DNA of 64,000 bases from the NCBI GenBank assembly GCA_965201115.1, contig OZ241745.1, positions 2,356,001 through 2,420,000 on the forward strand, in the 5' to 3' direction. This DNA comes from JANQOH01 sp965201115. Lineage in GTDB: Bacteria > Pseudomonadota > Alphaproteobacteria > UBA7887. Within the stretch, counting starts at the first letter, position 1. Each line of letters opens with the position of its first letter. Shown here piece after piece: positions 56,365 to 64,000 of this stretch. A program made the position numbers and the translations under genes. Under the pieces are notes generated by a model. That model worked only from the letters and a program-made list of their open reading frames with translations. It was not told the origin of the DNA and ran no database searches.

Positions 56365-56412
56365 ACGTGCGGGCAGGGATGCCCGCGGTCCCGGGCCCCG
56401 CCTTCGGCGGGG
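56365..56412 (+). repeat. Dispersed GC-rich palindromic repeat, copy 6, just downstream of the autotransporter gene
   Basis: Nearly identical to copy 2. The TTCG-tipped stem CCCCGCCTTCGGCGGGG ends 18 bp from the autotransporter stop codon, so on the minus strand it would form a strong hairpin just after the coding region and could limit transcription or protect the mRNA end. Sequence identity with 30343-30504 continues into the autotransporter's last 30 codons. Confidence 0.85.
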
Positions 56413-56430
56413 TTGCGCTTCTCCCCGTAA

Positions 56431-59400
56431 TCAGAAGCGCACGGTCAGTGCGGCGCTGCCGCTGAAATCGCGGTTGCCGTTGCGGGCGGCGGCGTAGTCG
56501 GCGGCGGCGCGCAGGGCTATGCGGCCATCGGCCCATTCGTGGGCGCCGCCGAGGCCCAGGCGCAACCATGTCGCCTCCGCGTCGGCCTCGAAACGCCGGT
56601 CCGCCGCCGTTGCGCGCATTGCGCCCGACAGTTCGCGCTCCACGTCCGCGGTCGCGAACACGCGGCCCGCAAAGACGCCGGTCTCCGCGCGCAGCCCGGC
56701 CCGCGCCGCAACCCGCCGGCCCGCGTCCAGCGAAACCCGCTCGTTCACGGAGTCCGTGAACGACGACATCTCCACCATCGACCAATCCGCGCCCGCGCGC
56801 GGCGTCAGCGCCACGCGGCCCAGCTCCAGGCGCCGCCCGGCCTCCACGCCGGCGGCGTAGCCGCGGCCCGAAAGATCTCGCGCAAGGGCGCCCTCAAGCG
56901 CCGAATCCAGGTCAGCCTCGTACAACGTCGCCGCGGCCTGAGCGCTCACGTAGTAGTCTTCGGCAGGGAGCCACGCGCCCGATACGCGCGCGCCCGTGCC
57001 GGTTATCTCGACGCGGCCGCCATCCGTTTCCACATCCGCGCGGCCGCGCACATGATGGACGGAGACGGCGAACACGCCGCGCTCGCCGGCCGCGCCCTCT
57101 ATCCCCGCCTCGAACGCGAAGCGGCGGTAGTCGTGGCGCGATGCCGCCGTCGAGGACGCCGGGCGGCGGTCGCCGCCGCCGGCGTCGAAGCGCGCGAACG
57201 CCCCGCGCGGCGCGCCCGCCGCGGCGAAACGGTCGCCGTGGGCGGGCAGCGCGTTCAGCGCCAACAACACCGAAGGCAGAGCTTCGTACACGCGATGGCG
57301 CGGGTACACGCGATGGCTCGGCGGCGGCGGCGGCGGCGGCTCCCGGTCGAACGCCAAGCGGCCGTCGGCGTCGATATCGAGGCATATCTCGTCCTCGCCG
57401 ACGCGCCGGAGGCAGACCGCGATCCCCCGGCCGATGCGCCCGACGCGCGCCCTGACGGCCTCGTTCGATTCGTCCGCGGCGGACCTTATCGTCATCGCGC
57501 CTCTGCCGGAAGTTTCGTCCTCGATGCGTCCGTTCTCGCCCACCGTCACCATGCCGCCGGTTATGTCGATGCTGTGGGCTTCGCCATCGACCGCGACCGT
57601 GCTTCCGGCGCCCGCCAGCGCGACTTTGCCGTCGATTTCGCCGCCGGCGCCCACCGTCACGGTCGAAGCGGCGCCGGCGTCGCGGGCTTCGACATCGCCC
57701 TCGACCATGCCTTCGACAGTCATGCTCAGCGCGCCGGTTTCGGCGACGACAGCCAGGCGCCCGCTCTGCCCGTCCGCCGCGCCCACGAGCACGCCGCCCG
57801 CGGGAACCGTCGCCTCGCCGCCCGCGGGCATGTCCAGCGTTCCTTCCGCGCGCCCGGCCACGCGAACGAGCTCCACGCCCTTGACATTCCCCTTGAAAAC
57901 CGCGTCCGGCAGCACCGTCAGACGATGCATGCCCCCGCCGCCCCCGGCGACGTCGCCCGTCAGCGCGTTCGCGACCGTAACCGCAAGGTTCCCGGGGCCG
58001 ATATCGGAAACGCTGCCCGTGACGACGCCGTTTACGTCCACCGTCAGGTCTCCGGCCACGCTGTGTACCGCGCGGCCGTCGAGGCCCGACAGCCGCCCTC
58101 CGGAACCTACATCGACCGCGCCGCCGCGATCGAACAGCACGCTTGCGGCGGCGCCATCGACCGTGACCGTGCTGGCCTCCAGGTGGATGAGACCCTCCAC
58201 CGCGCCGCCGGATTTCACATGAACATTGTGCTCGCCGCCGCCGAGGCCGAATATCCCGCCCTTGACCGTTCCGCTCACATCCACGTCCAGGTCGCCGTCG
58301 CCGTCGCCGCGGATATCCCCCGCCACGGTCCCCATCGCCGCGACTTCCACCGTCAGGTCGCCCGCCGCGCTGCGGATCGCCTCGCGACCGCCGTCCGAAG
58401 TCTCGACGCCGGCTACGGTCCCCGACGCCGCGACCGTTACCGAACCGCCGTTGTCGTAAAGTACGCGCCCCACGCGGCCGGCAACCGTCATCGCGCCGGA
58501 GGACAGACGCACCGCGCCCGCCACCGCGCCGCCGTCCATCACCGCAACCGTGTGCGAACCCGCGCCCTGGCCGCGAATGCCGCCCGTTACCGTCCCTGTC
58601 ACCGTCGCCGTCAAATCCCCCGCGCCGCGCTCCTCGATGTCGCCCGTCACGCGGCCCGCAACCGACGCGACCAGGTCGCCCGCGTCCAGATCGACAATGT
58701 CGCCCGTCACCGCGCCGCCGGACGCGACCGCGATCTCGTGCTTGCCGGCGCCCTTGCTGTGGATGGCGCCCGTCACCGCGCCGCTCACATTCAAGGTCAT
58801 GGCGCCCGCGCCGCGGCCCTCGATGCGGCCCGCGACCGCGCCGCCGGACGCGACCGCGACCTCGAGATTACCGGCGTCGGCGCGTATCGCCTCGCCGTCG
58901 ATACCCGCGATACGGCCCGTCGCCGCGATGGTCAGCGCGCCGCCGTTGTCGAACAGAACGCGCCCCGCCGCGCCGCTGACCGTCGTCCCGCTCTTCGGGT
59001 TATGCACCGTCCCCAGAACCTTCGCCTTCTCCGCGATCTCGATGGTATGCACGCCGCCGCCGCGACCGAATATCTCCCCCGCGACCGTACCGGTCCCCGA
59101 CACCTTCACGGTCAGGTCGCCATCGCCGCGCGCGTCGATATTGCCCGTGACCGTGCCGTGAACGGTAACCGCCAAATCGCCCGCGTCGGCCCGTATCGCC
59201 TCCCGCGCGCCATCGATTTCGAGGCCCGCAATCTCGCCGCTGGCGTTGACCGTCACCGCGCCTCCGTTGTCGTAACGAACGCGCCCGACCTTGCCCGCAA
59301 CGGTCGTCTCCGCGCCGGCATGCAGGCGCACCGTGCCTGTCACCGCGCCGGCGGACTCCACCGCAACCTTGTGCGCGCCCGCGCCTTCGCCGAGGACGCC

Positions 59401-62187
59401 GCCCGTGACCGTTCCGGACACCGTGACGTCCAGGCCGCCCGCGCCGCGCTCGGCAATGCCGCCCGTGACCGCGCCGGAAACAGAGACCTTCAGATTGCCC
59501 GCGCCGCGATCCTCGATGCGTCCCGTGACCTCCCCATTGGCCGCGACCGTGACGTCGAGATTGCCCGCGTCGCTGCGAATCGCCTCCCTCGTTCCCTCGT
59601 TATCGACGCCCGTTACCGCGCCGCCGCCGGCGACCGTCACCGTCCCGCCGTTGTCGTAGAGAATGCGCCCGACGCTGCCGCTCACGACCATCGGGCTCGC
59701 GGGGTTGTGTATCGTGCCCGTCACCGCGCCGCCGGCCTTGACGTCCGCCGTCAGCGCGCCGCCGCCATCGGCGCGGATATCGCCCGCTACCCTGCCCGCC
59801 ACCGTCACGCGCGAATCCCACGCGCCGTCGGCGAGGACGCCAACGCCGGAGGCCGCGCCCACCTCGCCGTTCGCGCCGACCGTCAACATGCCGCCGCCGG
59901 CCATATGCACGCCCGCGCCGGTTCCGCCCATCGCCGCGCCGTCCACCGTCACGCTCTGGGCGCGGAAATTCCCCGCCCCGGCGCCCGCGCCGCGGACGTG
60001 GACGCCGTGCCGGCTGCCTGTAACGCGCGCGCCCTCGGCCACCGTTACCGCGATGGCGCCGTTGCGGTCATGCGGAACGGCGTAAAACGCCTCCACGCCG
60101 TTCCCCTCGGCGGCGATGGAGCCCGCGGTCACGTCCACCCGGATGCCGCCGGCGTTGTAGCTCGCCGCGTGCCGCCGGACCCCGTCCTTCCAGGCGTCCG
60201 TGTAGGCGGCGGGAAGGGCGGCCAGCGCGGCCGTCAAATCGCCGCCCGTCAAGATGGCCGCCAGCACCGTTCGCTCGTCGGCCGAGAGCTTCTCCTGCTC
60301 CGCCAGCGCCGCCCTCTGCTGCGGCGTTCGATCCTCCGCCGCGGCGGCGAGGATCGCCGGGTCGCGGTCGCCCTGGCGGACGAAGGCGGCGATACTGTGG
60401 TGGGACAGCGCCGCGGCGCGGATGCCGGCGCGGGAAAGGCCCAATATATCGTCGGCCGCCCGGTCCGCCGCAACGGCGGCGCTCGGCTCGGCCGCGAGCT
60501 TCGCCAGAAGATTCCGCGCCTCCGCTTTCCAGGCGGCGTCGTAGGCGGCGGGAAGCGCCGCGAGCGCCGTGTCCAGCGCGTCCGAATCCCCCGCCGCGAC
60601 GGCGTCGAGGACCGCGCTCTCGGCGGCCGACAACGTCTCGTCGGCGCCCGCGATCCTGTCCCGGACGAAGGCGTCCGTCACCGAGGCGCCGACCGAGACG
60701 GTTCCGCTCGAGACGACGGCGATCATCGGTTCGGTCCGGGCCGCGCCGTCCGCCGTCTGCGCGCCGGCGCCGAATGTGTGGCCGCTCGACTGGATGGCCC
60801 ACGCCCGAAGGCCGATATTCCGCGCCTCGACCGCGCCCCCGTGCGCGATGACGAGGCGCCCCGCCGCGTTCTCGGCGTTCGCCAGCCGGCCGGCCGCGCC
60901 GATGGAAAACGGCGCCTTGACCTTGGCCTGCGCGCCCGTCGTCAACGAGGCGGAGCCGAGACCGTTGTGAGCTCCGTATGCGCCGTAACCGAAGAGACCC
61001 TCCCCCACGACGGTTCCGCCCGTCACGTCGATGGCGACCGCCGCCTCGCTCTCGGCATTGAAGATATAACCGAAGATGCCGTAGGCGCGCCCGCCCGCCA
61101 CCGTGACGGAGCCGCCCGTCATGTCGAGGGCGATTCCGCCCCGGCCCAAGTGAACGCCATAGATGCCGTGGCTGTTCGAGCCCGATGTATCGACGGAGCC
61201 CCGCGTCATGCCGATAGCGATCGCCGCCGCGTTCGCGGCATTCCCGATCCACGCGATGATGCCGCGGGAGCTTGCGCCGGTCGTCGCGATGGAGCCGCCC
61301 CTCATGGCGATGTCGATTCCGCCCGCGCCCGTGTGATAACCTTCGATGCCGTGGGCGCGCCCGCCTGTCGTGGAGATCGAGCCGCTCGTCATATCGATGC
61401 CGATTCGGCCCGCGCCTGCGTGAACGCCATGGATGCCGTGACCGTGCAAGCCCGATGTATCGACGGAGGCCCGCGTCATGCCGATAGCGATCGCCGCCTC
61501 GTTCGCGGCATTAGGGATCCACGCGATGATACCTTGGGATCTTGCGCCCTTCGTCGCGATGGAGCCGCCCGTCACGTCGATGTCGATTCCGCCCGTGCCC
61601 GTATGAATGCCGTAAACGCCGTCGGCCCTTTCGCCGGTCGCCATGACGGAGCCGCCCCTCATGTCGATGTCGACTCCGCCTGCGCCCCTGTGATAACCTT
61701 CGATGCCGTGGGCGCGCTCGCCCGTCGTGGAGATCGATCCGCTCGTCATGTCGATGGCGATTCTGCCCGTGCCTGTGTGAACGCCATAGATGCCGCGGCT
61801 GCGCAAGCCCGACGTATTGACGGAGCCCCGCGTCATGCCGATAGCGATCGCCGCCCCGTTCGCGGATTGATTGATATAGCCCGAGATGCTGCTGGAGCGC
61901 TCGCCCGTCGTCGCGATGGAGCCGCCCGTCATGCCGATGGATATCGCGCCGCTTCCTCGTTGATAGGCATAGACGCCGAGTTGGTCGTCCCCCGACGTCG
62001 CGATGGCCCGGTTCGTGAGGTCGATGCCGATGTCGATGTTGGTGAAGACGGCGCGCGCGCAATAGATCCTGTCGTTCGGCCCCGGGGTATCGCTGCATAC
62101 CACGGCGGCCCGCGCCTCTCCGGCGCCGAGCGCAAGGAGCGCCGCCAAGACGAAGCGCCGCGCGGCCGTCCGCGCCCGGACGCTCAT
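56431..62187 (-). CDS. Giant repetitive autotransporter (type V secreted surface protein)
   Basis: A 1918-residue protein from ATG 62187: signal peptide (RFVLAALLALGAGEARA), long passenger, and C-terminal beta-barrel (about residues 1630-1918) ending in Phe (SAALTVRF). Passenger residues about 70-400 are tandem units resembling GAGGIDIDMTGGSIATTGER with GIxGYHxG turns. Residues about 495-680 hold two Ala-rich modules (TALAALPAAYDAAWK and AALAALPAAYTDAWK). Residues about 680-1600 are units of the type VTGxIxxRGAGDLxVxVSGT and VGRVLYDNGGAVTV. A Pro run (about 1616-1622) joins passenger to barrel. These beta-helix repeats suggest adhesion. A start at 62301 is possible and would pass through the poly-C tract. 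Confidence 0.9.
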   Translation of the reverse strand: MSVRARTAARRFVLAALLALGAGEARAAVVCSDTPGPNDRIYCARAVFTNIDIGIDLTNRAIATSGDDQLGVYAYQRGSGAISIGMTGGSIATTGERSSSISGYINQSANGAAIAIGMTRGSVNTSGLRSRGIYGVHTGTGRIAIDMTSGSISTTGERAHGIEGYHRGAGGVDIDMRGGSVMATGERADGVYGIHTGTGGIDIDVTGGSIATKGARSQGIIAWIPNAANEAAIAIGMTRASVDTSGLHGHGIHGVHAGAGRIGIDMTSGSISTTGGRAHGIEGYHTGAGGIDIAMRGGSIATTGASSRGIIAWIGNAANAAAIAIGMTRGSVDTSGSNSHGIYGVHLGRGGIALDMTGGSVTVAGGRAYGIFGYIFNAESEAAVAIDVTGGTVVGEGLFGYGAYGAHNGLGSASLTTGAQAKVKAPFSIGAAGRLANAENAAGRLVIAHGGAVEARNIGLRAWAIQSSGHTFGAGAQTADGAARTEPMIAVVSSGTVSVGASVTDAFVRDRIAGADETLSAAESAVLDAVAAGDSDALDTALAALPAAYDAAWKAEARNLLAKLAAEPSAAVAADRAADDILGLSRAGIRAAALSHHSIAAFVRQGDRDPAILAAAAEDRTPQQRAALAEQEKLSADERTVLAAILTGGDLTAALAALPAAYTDAWKDGVRRHAASYNAGGIRVDVTAGSIAAEGNGVEAFYAVPHDRNGAIAVTVAEGARVTGSRHGVHVRGAGAGAGNFRAQSVTVDGAAMGGTGAGVHMAGGGMLTVGANGEVGAASGVGVLADGAWDSRVTVAGRVAGDIRADGGGALTADVKAGGAVTGTIHNPASPMVVSGSVGRILYDNGGTVTVAGGGAVTGVDNEGTREAIRSDAGNLDVTVAANGEVTGRIEDRGAGNLKVSVSGAVTGGIAERGAGGLDVTVSGTVTGGVLGEGAGAHKVAVESAGAVTGTVRLHAGAETTVAGKVGRVRYDNGGAVTVNASGEIAGLEIDGAREAIRADAGDLAVTVHGTVTGNIDARGDGDLTVKVSGTGTVAGEIFGRGGGVHTIEIAEKAKVLGTVHNPKSGTTVSGAAGRVLFDNGGALTIAATGRIAGIDGEAIRADAGNLEVAVASGGAVAGRIEGRGAGAMTLNVSGAVTGAIHSKGAGKHEIAVASGGAVTGDIVDLDAGDLVASVAGRVTGDIEERGAGDLTATVTGTVTGGIRGQGAGSHTVAVMDGGAVAGAVRLSSGAMTVAGRVGRVLYDNGGSVTVAASGTVAGVETSDGGREAIRSAAGDLTVEVAAMGTVAGDIRGDGDGDLDVDVSGTVKGGIFGLGGGEHNVHVKSGGAVEGLIHLEASTVTVDGAAASVLFDRGGAVDVGSGGRLSGLDGRAVHSVAGDLTVDVNGVVTGSVSDIGPGNLAVTVANALTGDVAGGGGGMHRLTVLPDAVFKGNVKGVELVRVAGRAEGTLDMPAGGEATVPAGGVLVGAADGQSGRLAVVAETGALSMTVEGMVEGDVEARDAGAASTVTVGAGGEIDGKVALAGAGSTVAVDGEAHSIDITGGMVTVGENGRIEDETSGRGAMTIRSAADESNEAVRARVGRIGRGIAVCLRRVGEDEICLDIDADGRLAFDREPPPPPPPSHRVYPRHRVYEALPSVLLALNALPAHGDRFAAAGAPRGAFARFDAGGGDRRPASSTAASRHDYRRFAFEAGIEGAAGERGVFAVSVHHVRGRADVETDGGRVEITGTGARVSGAWLPAEDYYVSAQAAATLYEADLDSALEGALARDLSGRGYAAGVEAGRRLELGRVALTPRAGADWSMVEMSSFTDSVNERVSLDAGRRVAARAGLRAETGVFAGRVFATADVERELSGAMRATAADRRFEADAEATWLRLGLGGAHEWADGRIALRAAADYAAARNGNRDFSGSAALTVRF

Positions 62188-62204
62188 GACGCGCTCCCTG
62201 ACGC

Positions 62205-62222
62205 GGGGGGGGGGGGGGGGGG
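62205..62222 (-). promoter_or_regulatory. 18-bp poly-C tract (coding sense) just upstream of the autotransporter start
   Basis: The plus strand shows 18 consecutive G, so the autotransporter mRNA has C18 beginning 17 bases before its ATG. Such a tract mutates by slipped-strand mispairing. It sits between the ATG at 62187 and an in-frame upstream ATG at 62301, in whose frame it encodes six prolines. Length changes would alter either the leader spacing or the frame of an upstream start. Confidence 0.75.
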
Positions 62223-62569
62223 CGAACGGCCGGTTGCTGCATGGGCCTTCTCCTTGCGCGATGGCGCCCGCGGGCCGCGAGGCCGGCGACGACTCCGACA
62301 CTTGTGCGCCCTCGAACGACAGCCGTCAACCTGCCCGGCGCCTCGATCGAGCGTGCGTTGGCGCGGCGCAGCGCGGAAGCGCGAGCGGCTGAGCGAAAAC
62401 CGCTGGCGCAAACGACGACCCCGCCGGAGGCGGGGCTTTGGGCGCTCGGCCTTCCAAGCCGCACATCTCGACCCACGCGAACGCTTCCCGGGAAGGGCGC
62501 ACCCGCATGCGCCCGCCGGTACGACATTGTCTCGAAACTACCGCGCGCCATTCCGACGCAGTAGCCGTC
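62223..62569. other. Intergenic region upstream of the autotransporter
   Basis: No gene is supported. It holds a perfect hairpin at 62419-62435 (CCCCGCC/GGCGGGG around GGA) followed by CTTTG on the plus strand. The following bases to about 62490 resemble the outer part of the dispersed repeat. It presumably also contains the autotransporter promoter. Confidence 0.5.
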
Positions 62570-63196
62570 TCACGCCCGACGCACCGAAAGCTCTTCCGTC
62601 GATGAATCGTAGGTCGCCGACACGACGACGCCTTCGTCAGGGTCGCTAATCGCATCTCTGGCGAATACCGGCATGTTCGTACCCCCGGCGCGGCGGGCCG
62701 AGGGCGTCAGCAAACCCTTCAGACCGGTCGCCACGGCTTCCGCGCCCAACGCGTTGCAGAATTCGTAGTCTTCATCGACCAGTTCCGGCCATTCGTCGAT
62801 CTTCGGCCTGAGATCTTTATATTTTCCCTCAAAACAGCATGAGAACAGGCGGAAGTACGCTGTCCGCGATCCGCTGGATTTTCCGATATCCCGGCGAAAC
62901 CAGTGCAACCGCTCCGCCTTTGCCGTTGCGGCTTCGATCGCACTGTAAAACACCGGAAAACTGCCGTCGGAAAACCTCGTCCTGTGGCCCCTTCTCCTCA
63001 ATTGCGGTTTGCGCCGGAACGGCGAGTCGCAGAGATCTTGCATATTGTCGGCGATACCGCGAGATTTCAGCAGCGTGTTCATATCGTCTATATGCATCCG
63101 ATCCAGACCCTGCCGGCGCAAAAAGCCATCGTCGGCAATCTGCGCCATCCGAAACACCCGCATTTCCGCGGTTTCGGCAGTTATCGATTTCAGCAT
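62570..63196 (-). CDS. RES-domain toxin (NAD+-degrading type)
   Basis: A 208-residue RES protein; characterised members break down NAD+ and stop growth. The fold's markers are present: FRMAQIADDGFLRRQGLDRM near the N terminus, FPVFYSAIEAATAKAERLHW, and the C-terminal GLLTPSARRAGGTNMPVFAR with the conserved Ser-Ala-Arg. The expected arginine and tyrosine/glutamate of the active site fall in these segments (Y-x-A-x-E region AIEAATAKAE). It lies 19 bp after the antitoxin gene on the same strand. Composition is less GC-rich than upstream genes. Confidence 0.87.
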   Translation of the reverse strand: MLKSITAETAEMRVFRMAQIADDGFLRRQGLDRMHIDDMNTLLKSRGIADNMQDLCDSPFRRKPQLRRRGHRTRFSDGSFPVFYSAIEAATAKAERLHWFRRDIGKSSGSRTAYFRLFSCCFEGKYKDLRPKIDEWPELVDEDYEFCNALGAEAVATGLKGLLTPSARRAGGTNMPVFARDAISDPDEGVVVSATYDSSTEELSVRRA

Positions 63197-63215
63197 GGTT
63201 TCCTCGCTCGCGCGG

Positions 63216-63830
63216 TCATCTACCCGCTATTTCTTCGACATACTCTTTCACGAGCAACAGGCTTTCCATACTGCCTTCGCGCAAGAGTTCCATAGGGGTA
63301 CGTTCGCCCAGCAAGGCGCGAGGTTCTCTCAACCATTCGTTCTCGACATCTTCATTCCTGAACAGGGCCGACAGCGTGCTTCGAATCCGATAAAGATACG
63401 CTATGCGATCTTTCGCATCGCGGCCGACCAGCGGCGCGCTCCCGCTCAATATCCGCTCTACGACCGCGCTGTCGGGTTGCTCGAATCCGAGGAGGAACAC
63501 GGCCGCGCTGCGATCGAGCTTCCACGACTCAAGAAGCCCGATAACGAACATAACCGGCCCCGTCAAGCGGCCGCGATACGGTCTGCGTGCATGAAATGTT
63601 TCGCGCCGATCCGGCGTCCGGTACGCGATATCGGGCTGCGGCGCGGCAACCGGGCGCCGTTGCCCGCGCGCTGCGCCGCGTTCGCGGTACGGCGATTGCC
63701 GCTCCGCAGTCGCCAGCTGTCGCGGCGCACGTTGCTCAGGCACGCGGAATCCGTTCCCATGCCTCATGCGGGGCGAAGTTCGATCGATCTTCGCGCTGCC
63801 GAACACGTTGTCGTGAATAGTGGGAACCAT
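63216..63830 (-). CDS. Antitoxin with MbcA/ParS/Xre toxin-binding domain (DUF2384), N-terminal extension
   Basis: The C-terminal 110 residues are a clear Xre/MbcA/ParS antitoxin: an HTH-like segment (LLESWKLDRSAAVFLLGFEQ) and the toxin-binding domain (NEWLREPRALLGERTPMELL, then EGSMESLLLVKEYVEEIAGR). The first 90 residues are Arg-rich and unlike the family. The ATG at 63830 has an AAGGA ribosome-binding site and sits 5 bp after an upstream stop, which favours it. A shorter version from ATG 63551 or TTG 63563 is possible. It is expected to neutralise the RES toxin and repress the operon. Confidence 0.8.
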   Translation of the reverse strand: MVPTIHDNVFGSAKIDRTSPRMRHGNGFRVPEQRAPRQLATAERQSPYRERGAARGQRRPVAAPQPDIAYRTPDRRETFHARRPYRGRLTGPVMFVIGLLESWKLDRSAAVFLLGFEQPDSAVVERILSGSAPLVGRDAKDRIAYLYRIRSTLSALFRNEDVENEWLREPRALLGERTPMELLREGSMESLLLVKEYVEEIAGR

Positions 63831-63835
63831 AATAG

Positions 63836-64000
63836 CTATCCTTCATTAGAGTTCAGGGAGAATCCCGACAAATTAATTTTTACGCCGCATAACGCCGAAT
63901 CTGCAAAACGCTTAAGCCGATCTACAAGATAATCCGGTTTCCTCTTCCCTTCGCAGGATACAGACACAGATACAAAAAAAGTAAATCGATCACTTCGCAA
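63836..64000 (-). CDS. Partial gene entering from the right edge, upstream of the RES/antitoxin pair
   Basis: The minus-strand frame is open from the window edge to a TAG at 63836-63838, giving the last 54 residues of a protein (SCEGKRKPDYLVDRLKRF, ALCGVKINLSGFSLNSNEG). Its stop lies 5 bp before the antitoxin ATG, and its final codons contain that gene's AAGGA site, so it is probably in the same operon. I do not recognise the family. The line 63841-63900 has 26 G/C of 60, far below the window norm. Confidence 0.5.
   Translation of the reverse strand: MRSDRFTFFVSVSVSCEGKRKPDYLVDRLKRFADSALCGVKINLSGFSLNSNEG

Larger units (their letters stand above)
55994..56430. other. Repeat-rich intergenic region between the enolase-family gene and the autotransporter
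   Basis: No gene is supported here. It holds three copies or part copies of the dispersed palindromic repeat (56180, 56288, 56365), a basic stretch near 56000-56110 that looks protein-like in one frame but has no recognisable family, and a G8 run near 56322-56329. Confidence 0.5.

Noticed and set aside
56539..62649. A 2036-codon open frame on the plus strand covering the autotransporter gene
   Set aside because: It is antisense to a clear autotransporter. Its length follows from the repeated GC-rich codons of the passenger, and its translation is Arg/Ala/His-rich with no domain.

Overview
The window is 64 kb of a very GC-rich chromosome that reads as an alphaproteobacterium. The support is the cox/ctaB/ctaG/ctaE cluster, 5-aminolevulinate synthase of the C4 pathway (hemA), COQ9, the kdsD-lptC-lptA-lptB-rpoN block, ribF-ileS-lspA followed by a DUF3035 lipoprotein and two M16 peptidases, and a DUF6867 protein behind livF. 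An aa3-type oxidase implies aerobic respiration. Genus cannot be assigned from the sequence alone.

Layout. 1-4790: end of coxB, then ctaD, ctaB, a CoxF-like peptide, ctaG and ctaE. 4791-9126: a lower-GC island with a three-gene operon (winged-helix-like protein, AAA+ ATPase, PD-(D/E)XK nuclease), a broken vsr mismatch endonuclease and a possible IS66 tail. 9127-16610: a 2-hydroxyacid dehydrogenase, then a corrinoid methyltransferase operon (UroD-type methyltransferase, corrinoid protein, small Cys/His protein, [2Fe-2S] corrinoid reactivator, pterin methyltransferase, CobW-type GTPase). 16556-20678 (minus strand): HAD hydrolase, GH3-type adenylating enzyme, and a low-GC PIN nuclease/AAA ATPase pair. 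20825-30187: MaoC hydratase, ribF, ileS, lspA, DUF3035 lipoprotein, two M16 peptidases, a flavin reductase and a lone ccmA with no ordinary start codon. 30188-31269: a scar holding dispersed repeats, the 3' tail of an autotransporter gene and an IS1380-family transposase remnant. 31270-36596: hemA and a complete livHMGF transporter. 36615-38236: a HipA-like kinase overlapping a HipA-N/HIRAN protein. 38406-45929 (minus strand): recO, rpoN, the lpt genes, kdsD, rnd, tRNA-Leu(CAG) trailed by tandem copies of its own 3' end, COQ9 and def. 45988-55993: a hydratase, fused 2-oxoacid:ferredoxin oxidoreductase genes, a BMP-type nucleoside ABC transporter and an enolase-superfamily enzyme. 56431-62187: a roughly 1900-residue repetitive autotransporter with an 18-bp C tract just before its start. 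62570-64000: a RES/MbcA-type toxin-antitoxin pair behind a partial gene.

How the parts fit. Most of the window is housekeeping (respiration, heme, envelope biogenesis, translation) and nutrient uptake. Into it are set several compositionally distinct, conflict-type modules: 4968-8220 with the vsr relic, 18854-20678, and 62570-64000, plus the HipA/HIRAN pair. The best candidate for an undescribed system is the tricistronic winged-helix/AAA+/nuclease operon at 4968-8220. The best regulatory signal is the poly-C tract upstream of the giant autotransporter, which suggests phase variation.
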